Source: Zonotrichia leucophrys gambelii (taxonomy: Eukaryota; Chordata; Aves; Passeriformes; Passerellidae). Taken from it: 64,000 bases of DNA. Each line of letters opens with the position of its first letter. The stretch's first letter is position 1. Location of the stretch: positions 1,612,001-1,676,000 of the forward strand of contig NC_088175.1 of NCBI RefSeq assembly GCF_028769735.1, written 5' to 3'. Under the pieces are notes generated by a model. That model made no database searches and was not told the origin of the DNA. It was given only the letters and a program-made list of their open reading frames with translations. Shown one piece after another: positions 49,811-61,480 of this stretch. The position numbers were made by a program, and so were the translations under genes.

Positions 49811-52800
49811 AGAGAGCCATGCAAAAACAAAGCCATAAAGCAGAGAAGGCAGAGGCAACAGCCAGTGATTTTCTGGAAGAAAATGAGAAAATTCTGATGC
49901 AAACAGGGAGAAAATGCACCAGGTGCAGATATTCCAGTATCCAGAGGCAACTTTCACACCTCTAAGGAAAACTCATCCTCAAAGCCCAAATTCAAATACC
50001 TATGAACAGAAAACAGCTGGAAATGCAGACTCTGGATAAGTACCACCAGCTGGGGGGGTGGTGACACACGCAGAGAGCACTGTCTGCAGTCAGTGATGCA
50101 GAATTAACTGCATCAGGTAATTCTGAGGTAACAGAGAGAATCATCTGCCCTAGCAGAAAACTGCCCTCCCCATTCACAAACACACAAACACAACATGAGC
50201 AGTTCTCATTTTACAGCAGCCCCCTCTGGGAAGAAAGAGGTGTCTCTGCTGGGCAGGACATGAAACTTCCATTGCTTGACCTCCTCTCCCAAAAGCCTCT
50301 TGTTTTATTAGCTCATCTTTGCAAAGGGAGATCCAATGGCACTAATTATATCCATGGCACTAATTATATCCATGGCACCAGCTTGAAACAGAGAACTCCC
50401 ACTGCTGGCATGGCCACCACAGTGGTGGTGCTGGTGGCATCTGCCTGATGGGGTGGCATGGTTGGAGAGAGACTTGCTCTCTCTCAACAAGCCTCAAAGC
50501 TGGCTCTCAGCACCTGCCCATCAGCAAGATGCCTCTAAAAAGGCTTCACACAGAGCACTTCCACCCCTCCTGTGGTCACTGTCAAACTATCATTTTTTTA
50601 TCCTGAATTTGCTGCTTCTGCTTTTCGATATATCAAATTCACTTGAGGTCTCAGTGAGCACTTCACTGGAGTGGGAGGCTGATGAATGGGGCTGACAGAA
50701 AGAAAGGGGGAGAGAGGATGGAGGGGATAAGGATAAAATGCTCTCATTTAATTAAATCTTAGCATGATGTGAAGGTCCATCAAGCAACCCTGGAACAAAC
50801 AGGAGCCACCCCAATATCTAAGACTGGAGGTGAGAGATGGGGTGACTGTGGGGATGTCTTAAAGTCTCAAAGATTTTTTTTTTTACTGCAAAAGGTTGGC
50901 TCTCGCAACAACATAGTCCAGTCAAGGTCCTGAATTTGATAGCCAGGGAAACTTGGTTTTGAACAGCACAGTGATAGTTAAGCTTAATATAGTTTTGCTA
51001 TGTTCAGTCCAATATCAACACAATCCCTGCCCTAAAAAACTCAAAATCTAAACAGATTAGACAAAGGATAAGAAAAATGTGAGAAGATTTGCCTGAAATC
51101 AATTTACAGTTCAGTAGTAGTGCCAGAAACTTCATTTCCTCATCAACACTGGTAGGTGGAAGGAGAGTGGCTGAATGTGTCTATTTCTAGCAGCAAGGCA
51201 TGGGGAGAAAAGCTTCACAGCAGTGTTGTCACCTTCAAAATCCCCCACCCTGGAGAGCTTCTTAAGCATGAGAATGTAGAGACAGATCTGCTTGGTTTAG
51301 GGCAGGAGAGGAATCAGGAGAACAAGACACAAGAAAGAGTTAAAACCCCTTAAAATCAGTCAGGTCTGGTGAGGAAAACACTTAATACAGAACATTGCTC
51401 TGGCTGCCAGGTTTTAAATTCATAAGATTGCACAGAGTTAGACCACTGCATTTCAGGAGGCACTGGAGAAATGTGGGGATGGCAGGTTGGCCAGGGGAAG
51501 AGAGCAGGGAGAGCATGACAAAGCATCATATCCCTTTTTTCCTCCTGTGAGCCTGCACAGAAATACAAAATAAAGTTAATTGGCCAAGATATTGCTAATT
51601 GCAGAGCTAATTTAGAAATTTGCAAGTCCTTTGTGTCCTGAAGATCTTCTCACCTAAAGTTTTTGCACCAGCCTTGAACTTGCTACTCCCCAAGGAAGCA
51701 GTGCCAGGCACCCCTGTCTGACCTGTGCTGATGAAGATGAAGGTGATGCTCATGGGAGCTGGAGATACTCTGCAGCCTTAGGAATAGATCTGCTGCCAGT
51801 AAATCCATTAATTAGCAAAAGGTCAGAGGCACTTCATCAAGAGCAGAGATTGCCTGAGAAACTTGGCTGGGAAGTGCCTCAGGTGGCATCTTCACTCTAC
51901 AGTGCTCATCTTCACTCCACCTGCCCACATCTGCTTGAGCTGAGGTGCCCTTGGCTAGAAACTTGTAAAATCAGTGGGAAACAGACTGGATACTTGAGAA
52001 CCACACGCATTTAAACAAGATTTCCAAGCATTCAGACTCATTTGCTTTACTTTCTTTTTTTATTTTTGCTTCAGACACACCTTCCCACAGGCTTGTAACC
52101 AGCCTGCTCTTATTGGGTTTGTGAGATGGTAATGACTGAAATCTTGGGAAAAAAATCTGACCAATTCTAATCTGATTAGTGAAAAAGCAAAAAAAAAAAA
52201 AGCCCTGGATGCAGACTAAATCATTAGAACTCTCTGACATTTGCTAATGATTACCAATAACCCCGTGGCTTCCAGGCTGGGGCTTGAAGGCAGCTCCATT
52301 GTTCAGAAGGACTCTTGGGGGAGCTGAAACTTGCACAGCAGTGCAGAAGGGTCAGTTTAACCTATAGAATTGTCACTTACCATTTGCAGGTTAACAAATT
52401 TTCTGTAAAGTGCAACAGGATTGCCTCAAACTTTGCCAGACTGCTGGATGACAGGTCTGGCCTGTTAATTCACACAGCCAAGATAAGTAAAAAACAACAA
52501 GCCCAGAGCAGCAGAGGGATAAGCACTCTCTCAGTCCCCTGAGTAAAGTGGTATAAAACAACGTGATCAGAATTTGCTGAAGCTAAACCAGCTCATAAAA
52601 TGTTTTGATCCAGCTGATCTAAATGGTGCCAAACTGAGTTAAAGTCATGAGATTAAAAGAACATGTGTTTTTAGTCTGGATACAATTCTTATTTTATAAC
52701 TTCATCATAACTCCTCTAAAGCTGCACATATCACTCATACAGGGAAAGCAAACTGGTAGCACTGAGTTTGAGTTTTGCAGGTCAGACGTCAGCCTTCCTT

Positions 52801-52975
52801 CACCTGCAAGGTAAACTCCTCATGCTGGTTTATTCCAGGTCATCCTTTGTTTAGGCTCTGGCTTCATGGCCACACTTCCATTATTCACATTTACAGATAT
52901 AAGGCCTTTTATTGATGCATTTTTGACTAAAACTAATCCCCCACAAAGTGTCCCATGCATCAGAGCTTGGAATTG
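49811..52975. other. Intergenic sequence, one 18-bp doublet, no genes
   Basis: A tandem doublet of GGCACTAATTATATCCAT lies near 50338-50377. Otherwise I see no supportable gene or mobile element. Confidence 0.5.
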
Positions 52976-52979
52976 GAAG

Positions 52980-53222
52980 GGTCTGCAAAAACCTGAGGAG
53001 TTCAGGAATAATTTCTCCCTTGAAAGGATGGTCCAGCATTGGAATGCGCTGCCCAGAGAGGTGGTAGAGTCAGCACCCATGGAAGTGTCCAAGAAATGAT
53101 TGGATGTGGCACTCTGTGCTGTGATTTAGCTGATGTGTGATAATGGAGCAAAGGTTGAACTCGATGACCTTGGACTTTTTTTCCTACCTTAATGATTTTG
53201 GGATTCTCTGATTCTATAATCC
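52980..53222 (+). mobile_element. CR1 LINE fragment, plus strand
   Basis: Landmarks are GGATGGTCCAGCATTGGAAT, GCGCTGCCCAGAGAGGTGGT, AACTCGATGACCTTGGACTT and the terminal TTCTCTGATTCTATAAT. It is 5'-truncated and noncoding. Confidence 0.88.
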
Positions 53223-54177
53223 TCCAGTTCTGCCCCTTAATAACACGAGAAGAGTTTTAAATTTTGGAACATCTTTTTTTTAAAGGGGAAGATAGAATAA
53301 AATCACTTTAATCCTCTTAAAAAAACAGCAAGGAAATTTTATCCTTCAACCTCTTGCAAAAGAAAGGGATGTGGGCACAGTCCGGCTGGGACTTGCCCAG
53401 CTTTATGATCAGGGAGGAATGAGCCATGGGGATTTTGTTGCAGGCCTAAATCTGGCCCAATTAGCATTAAATCTTGCCTTAACTGGAGTATGTCTGATGT
53501 TGAAAAAAGCTCGCAGATAGATTAAAATGGGAAGCAAGACAGCTTTTACTTTTGTCTGATAGAGGCAGTGGGGACCTGAACCATGAATTGTTGGAATGTT
53601 TTTCTTCCTCTGGCTCTGCAGTTACCTTGCAACAGCATGCACCTACATATTTGTCAAACTTTCCCCACCAGGCCACCAGGCTAGTAAGCAAAGGCACAGA
53701 GGGGATCAGGGTGCTGGTGCCTCCTCAGAGCACAGGCTTGGAGTTTGACCTCGATTACAACTAGAAATAAACCCAGAGAATAAATCCCTGTAACATGTGC
53801 TGCACCTCAGGATAGCCCAGCCAGGCTGCTGGTGGTGGGAGGGATCAGCAGAGCAAATGCTTGGAGAATGGGGGTTCTGATGCCCAGAGCTCACAGGTTT
53901 TCTTGGATGAAGCTCAGCCTTGGGCTGCAGTGTGAAGCTAGGAGGATGCACCTGATCTCCTAACTCTGGGAAACCCTTCAGTGATGCCTCTGATGGCAGG
54001 TGTGATGCTGGGGCCTACACAGCCTGCTCAGCTCCCTGTTATCAGCAGGGAGAGGGGGATGGAGGAGGTGAAGGCACAAATCACTGAATGACCAAGACTC
54101 CTGGCTAGAGGCAGCAAACAGCTGCCTGGGGCTCTCCAGGTGAGCAGACAAACCTTGCTCACATGGTTTATCCATCC

Positions 54178-54322
54178 TCTATCCCTTGAAATGTTTGAGG
54201 CCAGGTTGGATGGGGCTGGGACCAGCCTGCTCTAGTGAAGGTGTCCCATGGCAGGGGGATTAGGGCTAGATGATCTTTGATGTCCCATCTAACCCCAACT
54301 TTTACAGGATTCTAAAATTCTA
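54178..54322 (+). mobile_element. CR1 LINE 3' fragment, plus strand
   Basis: GAGGCCAGGTTGGATGGGGC, then CTCTAGTGAAGGTGTCCCAT and GGGCTAGATGATCTTTGATG, ending near GGATTCTAAAATTCT. It is the last ~145 bp of a CR1. Confidence 0.88.
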
Positions 54323-55549
54323 GCACCTCTTGGGGAAGGTGCCCAGAGCTGATCCAGCACAGGTAGATCATTGAAGAGCTCTGACAGACTTAGCCTGTCC
54401 AGGGGAGGTTGTAGGTGAGTCTGCTGTGCCTCTTCACCACAAACAAATTGAAGGACACACATTTTGGGACTACAGACTTCCATTATTATGGCTGTGTTTG
54501 TCCTTACTCCTAAAGTTTGGGGCTATAAGCTTTCCTATCTAAGGCTGTGTTGCTCTTTGCACTTCCAGGTGTGCACTGGTGTGTCCTTTTGATCTCTCCC
54601 CAGGTGTGAGCAGGGCAGGGGAAGTGTTTGTCACCGGTGGAGTGCCAGCAGGGGGGTGTTTCCCCCTCTCAAAGCCTCCCAGCCTCGTGGAGGGGAAGTG
54701 CAGCCAGCAGGATGTGCTGGGCTGCTGCGCTGGGGCTTGTGTCACTGTCTGGCTCGTTTCTGCTGGAAATTGCAAAATCTTTCCTGTGCATGGAGAGGGA
54801 AGTTTTGCCCTTCATGTGCACGTAGATTGTTGTGAATTTAAATGGGGAGAAGACTTAGGAGGCACGTGAAGCACCGGAACAAACCAGAGGAGGGGGCAGG
54901 AATTGTAGTTCAAAGCTGGTTTTTCACAGATTGCTGTACAGGGGGGTGTTTGTTTGTTTCTTTAATTTTTTAATTTCTCTAACTCTTAATTCCACTTTTT
55001 TCTCTCTGTCTGTGTTTACGTCTTTACATTAGGAGGGGGAAATCTGTCTTTTTTGGAGGAGGGAGGATAGGGAAAAGGCAAGGGAAAAGGCAAGAGTAAG
55101 TGAGTGCATGAACTGAAAAATCAGTTATTTATTCTTTATAACAAACACTTTAAAGAGCTATAGAGGCAGAAAGTTGACATTATCTAGCCGCTATACCTCC
55201 TCTCTGCTTCTCCACCTCCCCCTTTCCCTTTCCCAAGTGGGAGAAAATACCTATTTGAGATGAGAGGAGGTCGTGCCTGGGATCAGCAGGAATCCCTGGG
55301 ACAGGGGCAGAGCTCTCAGCATTTCCAGCATTCTCGTATTCCAAATTCTCCCAAATCCTCCTCGCCGGGGCCGGCAGCCTGGAGAGCAGCTGGATGGAGC
55401 AGAGAGCCTAAAAAACTTCATTCTGCAGGGGGACCTCTAGTGTTTTCCTTTCTCCATGTCCTGGCAGAGTTCCTCCAAAGTACAAATACACACAGAGCTC
55501 CCATTGTTTGCAGCCCTTCACAAGCCCACTGATCCTAATATGGAATTCA
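54323..55549. other. Sequence upstream of the RHOJ promoter, no genes seen
   Basis: No coding exon or repeat family recognised. GC content rises towards RHOJ. A short doublet of GGGAAAAGGCAA lies near 55070-55090. Confidence 0.5.
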
Positions 55550-56095
55550 GCAGGAAACCCATGATTTCCTGACACACAGCAAGCTGGAGAAAGAAAGGAA
55601 AAACTCCATTAAAACCCTCCAGACTCTCCTCCGTGTAGCAATGAGATGGAAAATGGAGTGGATTTAACAGGAATCCCTGGTTCCTGCGGCCAGGCTGGAG
55701 GAAGGGAGACGCGGATTGAAGCCACAGGCTGCCGATATTTTCTGAAGTTGCAATAAAGACTGGGAACGGCCGGGCAGGATGAGGATTTCCTGACTGGGAC
55801 AGACGAAAAAGGACAGATCACTCTTCTTCTTTTTTTTTATGCTACTCCTCTCTGTGTGTTTAATTTATTCACCTCGATGATCCTCTTGACTGATCTGGTA
55901 ACTGTTAGAAGCGGCTGTGACAGCCTGGAAACATTAGTATGATTTCCTGAGTTTGAGATTTGCTGCTCTCCCCCCCCCTCCCCACCCCCCTCCTTCTCCA
56001 AACTCAGGAAAAGTCAATACAATCGCACTTCATTTTTCCTTCATGTGCACTTGGAAGTCCTGGGAGCAGCAAGAGCAGTGGCAGCAGCAGCAAGA
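55550..56095 (+). promoter_or_regulatory. RHOJ: RHOJ proximal promoter and 5' UTR region
   Basis: The region is defined by its position upstream of the RHOJ start codon. It carries three direct copies of GATTTCCTGA (55563-55572, 55784-55793, 55941-55950) and an inverted copy of the core (TCAGGAAA, 56004-56011). These are ETS-like GGAA sites. A C-rich run at 55970-55996 could bind SP/MAZ-type factors. There is no obvious TATA box. RHOJ is known to be endothelial and controlled by the ETS factor ERG, which fits. The transcription start and the UTR boundary cannot be fixed from sequence. Confidence 0.6.
55943..56011. repeat. 13-bp inverted repeat around a C-rich loop
   Basis: TTTCCTGAGTTTG (55943-55955) pairs perfectly with CAAACTCAGGAAA (55999-56011) across a 43-base spacer dominated by C-runs. 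Both arms contain the ETS-like core. Confidence 0.9.
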
Positions 56096-56099
56096 ATGA
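56043..56099 (+). other. Upstream ORF overlapping the RHOJ start codon
   Basis: An ATG at 56043 opens an 18-codon frame rich in Q, W and E that ends with TGA at 56097-56099. The stop overlaps the RHOJ start in the sequence ATGA. The upstream ATG has T at -3, a weak context. The RHOJ ATG has A at -3. If transcription starts upstream of 56043, ribosomes that translate the upstream ORF would stop exactly at the main start, which would favour leaky scanning or reinitiation. Confidence 0.7.
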
Positions 56100-56273
56100 A
56101 CTGCAAGGAGGAAAATGACAACTGCACTGACGGGAGCAGGAGCAGCACCAAGAAGATGCTGAAATGCGTGGTGGTAGGGGATGGTGCAGTTGGGAAAACC
56201 TGTTTGCTGATGAGCTATGCCAATGATGCCTTCCCAGAGGAGTATGTCCCCACTGTGTTTGACCACTATGCAG
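56096..56273 (+). CDS. RHOJ: RHOJ (TCL) first coding exon, partial
   Basis: This exon encodes the N-terminal 59 residues of RHOJ, a CDC42-subfamily Rho GTPase that cycles between GDP and GTP. It acts at the plasma membrane and endosomes in endothelial morphogenesis. The peptide starts [10 protein letters not shown] and has a 20-residue variable head before [10 protein letters not shown]. The P-loop GDGAVGKT is at residues 28-35. The switch I effector segment YVPTVFDHY is at 50-58, with its threonine at 53. The MNCKE start and head length fit RHOJ, not RHOQ, whose head is shorter and unrelated. The exon ends GCAG with the donor GTAAGA at 56274, leaving a split codon (G then probably TN for valine). 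The remaining G-box motifs and the CAAX end lie outside the window. Its neighbour KCNH5 is divergent. Confidence 0.96.
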
Positions 56274-56648
56274 GTAAGAAAGTGCTTTAAAAGAAATTTA
56301 ATGGAGAGCTGCAGGACAGCCAGGTGGGAGGTGAAGGCAGCTCGAGGAGAGGACAGTTCAAAAGGGATGCACGGGTTACTTCTTGTCCAGGAATGTCATT
56401 CAGGCCTGGATGGTTGCCAGGCAGCTTAGATGGCAGCTCATAAAACTGGGACAATGCAGGATTTATTCAGAGAACTTATTTGTTTTCTTCTTATTTTTGT
56501 CTTGTTTTTGGCGAATAAGAAGCGTTAGGGATGCAGTTAAATCCACTGTGTTTTGGGACAACAAATGTAATTCAGCCTCTATCACTTTGTATTATCAGTT
56601 AGTTTTTGAAGTTCTGAGCTTTGCAATTTGCAGTTAGGAAGACTCTCT

Positions 56649-56681
56649 CTATATATATATGTACATATATATATATATGTT
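56649..56681. repeat. AT-rich TATATA microsatellite
   Basis: Alternating TA units interrupted by GTACATA, in RHOJ intron 1. This is a short simple repeat. Confidence 0.85.
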
Positions 56682-59464
56682 ATCACAATCTTGTCCCTCT
56701 TGGCAAATGATGCATAAATTACAATACTTATATCCTATTTAAGGAATAATCTTTGAGAATATGTCCTATTTAAGGAGTGATCTTTGAGAAAACCAGCACA
56801 GTCTCTTTCCAAGCTGTCAGTATATAACTCTCCTTCCAGTGACGTTTGTTACTCCATCTATAAATAGATTTTAATACTACAACTTGATGGTAGTGAAAAG
56901 CAGAAGAGGTGATTGATTTGAATCCTTCATAGCTGAGGAATTTGTAGTATAAGAAAAAAGCACAAACATAATCAAGATCACCAGTGATATTCACTGCATT
57001 GTTGTGCAGAGCAGACCCACAGATTAAGCACAATATTTACAGGCCTCTCTCTGTAGCAATTACTGACTTTGTCCAGCTGTGTCCAAAGTTATCACAAGAT
57101 GTTTCATAGGCTAAAACTGGTGTTCAAACATCTGCTTAAATTTTACTATCCCAAATTCTGCTGTTTTTCTTCTCACAGTGCTCCTTTTGCTCACAGGGTT
57201 TTTTAATGAGATCCCAGACACAGATTCTAGAAGCGCTGCAAAACTCATTGCTTATCTTGCAGCAGCAGTTGGAGTTTCCCTCATTCTCTCCCCACCTCCT
57301 TAAAAACTGAATTTTCATGGCGTGGCTTATCATAGATTTGGTATTCTGTAATGGGAAAAATCCCTGTTTGCATTCTGGCTCTGTGTCAGGTTGAGCAGAT
57401 GAACTGGCCAAACAAGAGAGCTGTGTAATTGCAGACTTTGATCCGTGGAAATGCGAAGACCTTTTCCTCCACAAGAGTGGGCAGCGTCACTTCTAATGCA
57501 AGCAGCTCTCTCTTTTCTCTGCTCTTCCCACCACATAGATTGAGTGATCCCTTTAGAAAAAAACATTTCCACAGACAAGATATACAACATATATTAAACT
57601 TAACATATTGCCTGTTGGAAATACATGCTTCCATGAGCCACAATCCCTGAGGGCTGCCTTATACTGCAGCAGCACCAACTTTCCTGTGATAACTTCAGAT
57701 CTGCTCACCCTTTACAAAATGCTGATCCCAGCACCCACTGCCCTTCTCCCTCTCTCCTCCATGCCCTGCAAACACCTCTGCCTATGGGAAAAGCCATCCA
57801 ATAGCTGGTGCCAGACCATGTGGGGCATCAGTCTTGGTGGTTTTGGTGTGAGCCTGGGGGCACACGTGTACATCACAAGGGCAGTGATGCCAGCCAGGCA
57901 GGCTGGCACTTGGTGGGGGCAGCACTCCAAATTTCTCCTCCCTAACCAGCCACAGGTGACTCTCAGGGACTTGCTTTGATTCCCTTTCCTCTGTTCTGAA
58001 GTGTTGGAAATTGCCACTGGGCTCAAAAGTTACTGAGGGATATGAGGGCTGAGGGAAGGATGGGAAGATGAAGTAGCATAATCCTGATCTCTTTGGGGTA
58101 AAAGGAGTATGAAGGCACTTTTAAATCAAGCCTCATTTTCAGGGTTTGAAGACTTACCCTCTAAAGTATCTCCAGCTATTTTTATCTGCCTTCTTAACTA
58201 CTATAGCACATAAATATAAAAATATTTTCAGTGACAAAACTCATAAAGATAAGGGGGGAAAATAGCTCTGTTTATTAACATGCTGTTCTGAGATAATCCC
58301 TGTCCGGTGGCGGTGGTCAAAACTAGCAGTGATCACAGGAATTCCAGTTTTTTGTGGAATCCCAGCATTTATTAAACTGATTTTACTGCAAAATTGCACA
58401 CAGAGTCAAGCAGCAGGAATTACTTCTAGAGCAGAGTGCTGGAAAAAATCCCACTCATAAAAATATTACATGGCATAAAGTATACCACAGCCTATTTAAA
58501 ATACTGTGGGTATTGACTGAGCAAAGAACTCACTTGGGGCAACCTTGCCCTTGAGCTTACAGTTTTAGGATCTTCCATTGGATTTTCCACATCCATCTGT
58601 GTGGTCCAGGTGAAGAGGAGAGGTGGCACAGCAGTACCATGGTCACAGAGGTATCATGGGCATGGTGGCAGCACAGGCAGCACAGCACATGGGAAAGCTG
58701 CACACGTGGACAGAGCCTGAAGGGTGTAGGAGGCTCTGGAAAATCACATTGGAATTTACCCCAGGAGAATGGTTTATCTACCCCTGTCCTTGCCACTGCT
58801 GAAACCAACTGTTTCAGTTTTCCCAAGCAAGCTGAAAACATCAGATTCAATGGTTCATTTCTGTGCTGGAAATGCTCACAAGCAATTAATTTCTGCAGAT
58901 TTTTGCAAAGCTTCAATTTCCATGGAAGGTTTTCCACCCAGGTGTTATTACCAGCACTGGTGTGTTAGCAAGGGCTTCCTCTTGCCTCACCAGGTCACAG
59001 CCTGGTTGTGACTCCTGGGGCATTTACCAATTTACGTCTTCCTAATGGAAAATGTAGGGGGTGGGGAGGGGAAGCATGAAAACCCAATGATTCCAGTGGT
59101 GATCTCAGAGCAGTTTCTCACTGCCACGACTCCAGCAGCTCAGGGGAGACAGTGATGCTCTCCAGCCCAGCTTTGGGAAAAGCTCCAGCTGCACCAGTGC
59201 CGTGGCCAAGGCCTTAACTGTTCATGGCCCTGAGGCACCAGCTCTGTGCACTTGCCCTGCTGCATCTCATCTCCCCAGTTCCTGCAGCTGAAGCAGGTGG
59301 AGGGAGCAACAGCAGTGGTCAGGGGAAGAAACATCTGAGTTCCTGCACTGTTAGATCTGCACGGTGCTTATTCAGTGCCTTTCACATGAAAGAGCTGGAA
59401 ACCACTTTATAAAAGTTGGGCCCAACCTGCCTCTAAGAAAACCAAAGGCAGGAGCTAAGTGTCA

Positions 59465-59990
59465 CCCAGGCAAGGAGCAGATAACTCACCCAGGGAAGGA
59501 GCAGGTATTCCTGCAGGTAACTCACCCAGGGAAGGAGCAGATATTCCTGCAGATAACTTACCAGGGAAGGAGCAGATATTCCTGCAGGTAACTCAGAGAA
59601 GGAGTAGGTATTCCTGCAGGTAACTCACCCAGGGAAGGAGCAGATATTTCTGCAGGTAACTCACCCAGGGAAGGAGCAGGTATTCCTGCAGGTAACTCAC
59701 ACAGGGAAGGAGTAGATATTCCTGCAGATACTCACCCAGGGAAGGAGCAGGTATTCCTGCAGGTAACTCACTCAGGGAAGGAGCAGGTATTCCTGCAGGT
59801 AACTCACACAGGGAAGGAGCAGGTATTCCTGCAGGTAACTCACTCAGGGAAGGAGCAGGTATTCCTGCAGATAAATCACCCAGGGAAGGAGCAGGTATCC
59901 CTGCAGATAAATCACACAGGGAGGAGCAGATATTCCTGCAGGTAACTCACCCAGGGAAGGAGCAGGTATTCCTGCAGGTAACTCACACAG
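59465..59990. repeat. 36-bp minisatellite, about 15 units
   Basis: Fourteen full units and one partial unit, mostly 36 bp, share AGGGAAGGAGCAGGTATTCC followed by TGCAGGTAACTCAC and CC, AC or TC. Some units have small deletions, so the frame is not kept throughout. Nearly every unit carries CTGCAG. Ten units carry CAGGTAACT and about eight carry CAGGTAT; both resemble 5' splice sites on the RHOJ sense strand. The array lies in RHOJ intron 1, about 3.2 kb after the exon. Confidence 0.95.
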
Positions 59991-60844
59991 CATTTACAGC
60001 TCAGACACAGCAGTGCCTGGCACAAAAAGCTTTTGGTGGCTCACCACGTGAGCAGCTGCACTGTACAAAAGTCCAGACCAGTTATTAGCTCCACACTAGT
60101 AATATCCTGCCTCGGATTTCACCCACAGTCCACAAAACCGAATTTCTTCAGGGCCTGTTGCCAGTGTTGGGATGTGACGGGTGTAGAGTAGGATCAGAGC
60201 AATGCCAGACAGATGGGGAGGGTAAATTTGTTACTTGGATATGAAAATGGCTTCTTTCATTGGATGCATGGAATGTTATGAGTCTGGGTATTTCTCAAGG
60301 CATTTTGAAGAGGTTTTGCTGGAGGCCAGAGCCCTGAGTAGGTTTCCTTGCTTTGGTGAATTTCCAAATCCTGCACTGGAAGTGTTTAGCCACAAGGCAA
60401 ATGGGTGTTTCTAGGGCAGGCTCACCAAAGTGCTATCCCAGTGACAAACAGGATATTGCTGGCAATAACTGTAACAATGGGGGCTGTTTGGATAGTGACT
60501 AGATGCCTCAACATGCTGGCTCCACTCAGTCTTTTGAACATCAAATGCTGGTTTTCCACGAGCAAAGGTCTCTCAGCCAGGGTGACTTGTATTGTGCCCA
60601 GCTATGTGAGGTTACAAATGTTTATTTAGGGCTGAGGTTGGACCAACACAAAAACTCAATTCAACAGCTAGCAGAGTTGGTTTAATAGTACCAAAGGTAG
60701 CTGGCTTGCTCTGTGAAATACATAAGAAAAATGGGTGGTGTTACTTAGGAAGCCACTGAGCATCCCATTTTATATTCACGAAGCCTAAAAACATAGCAAT
60801 TTTTTAGCATGAAATTTATTTGCCCTAAAATTTATATTCAGGCT

Positions 60845-61000
60845 TCCTGGAGAGGTGATCAATGTCCCAAGGCTGTCAGTATTTAATAGGCATTTGTATA
60901 ATGCCCTTAATTATGTGCTGTGAGTTTTGGTCAGCCCTGAAATATTCGAGCAGGACTAAATGATCACTGTAGGCCTCATCCATCTGAAACTATTCCAATC
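60845..61000 (+). mobile_element. Diverged CR1 3' fragment, plus strand
   Basis: TTCCTGGAGAGGTGATCAAT, then AGCAGGACTAAATGATCACT and GTAGGCCTCATCCATCTGAA, fits a diverged CR1 3' UTR ending near AACTATTCCAAT. Confidence 0.65.
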
Positions 61001-61299
61001 CATTCCAGAATTTCTTGTAAATTAAAAAAAAAAACCTCTCCATGCTTAAGGAGCAATAACAATGGCATGCAGCTAACTTGGCCCACTGTGCAGACAGGGG
61101 TGATTGGACTCATCAGATGGCTGGAGTCTGAGGAAAAGAGGGTTGTGAGTCTTAAACTCAACTCCAGTTCAGGCATAATACGGAGATGAATACCATACAA
61201 ACAGCTTTAGGAGCCAAAGTTGCATCTTTGATAGATGAGAGAGGTCAATCCCTCCAAGGGAGAACTGCAAAGCATCTGCAAGAAGTAGATGGTGTAAAT

Positions 61300-61480
61300 A
61301 CGTCCCTCCTCCCCTCATGTGTCGACACAAACTGGTGAACATTTATAAATAGTGAACCCATTTGAAAAAAATTAGCATTGGCATGTGATCAGCTAATTAA
61401 TAGCATACAGAACAGCTCAGCCTTGACTGGGGCTCTGTAAATTAAAAGCAATATAGAAGAAGAGAGACATTACTTACTGT
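61300..61480. other. Homeodomain-motif-rich AT block in RHOJ intron 1
   Basis: It contains TAATTAATAG, CTAATTA, TTAGCAT and TTTATAAATAG-type motifs in an otherwise unique sequence. The texture is like a conserved noncoding element, but there is no alignment to support that. Confidence 0.25.

Noticed and set aside
49498..49950. Open frames of about 150 codons rich in LPFPS on the minus strand
   Set aside because: They are translations of the GGGAA array with short random ends.
56045..56290. RHOJ extended upstream from GTG at 56045
   Set aside because: The frame is open, but GTG is not a normal vertebrate start, and the MNCKE start at 56096 matches the family length. The end to 56290 reads through the splice donor at 56274.
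59364..59591. Protein with PGKEQ-type repeats
   Set aside because: The 36-bp units give a short repeated peptide, but deletions break the frame after a few units and there is no gene context.
59465..59990. CRISPR array
   Set aside because: The units are tandem with no unique spacers, and this is a vertebrate genome. It is a minisatellite.
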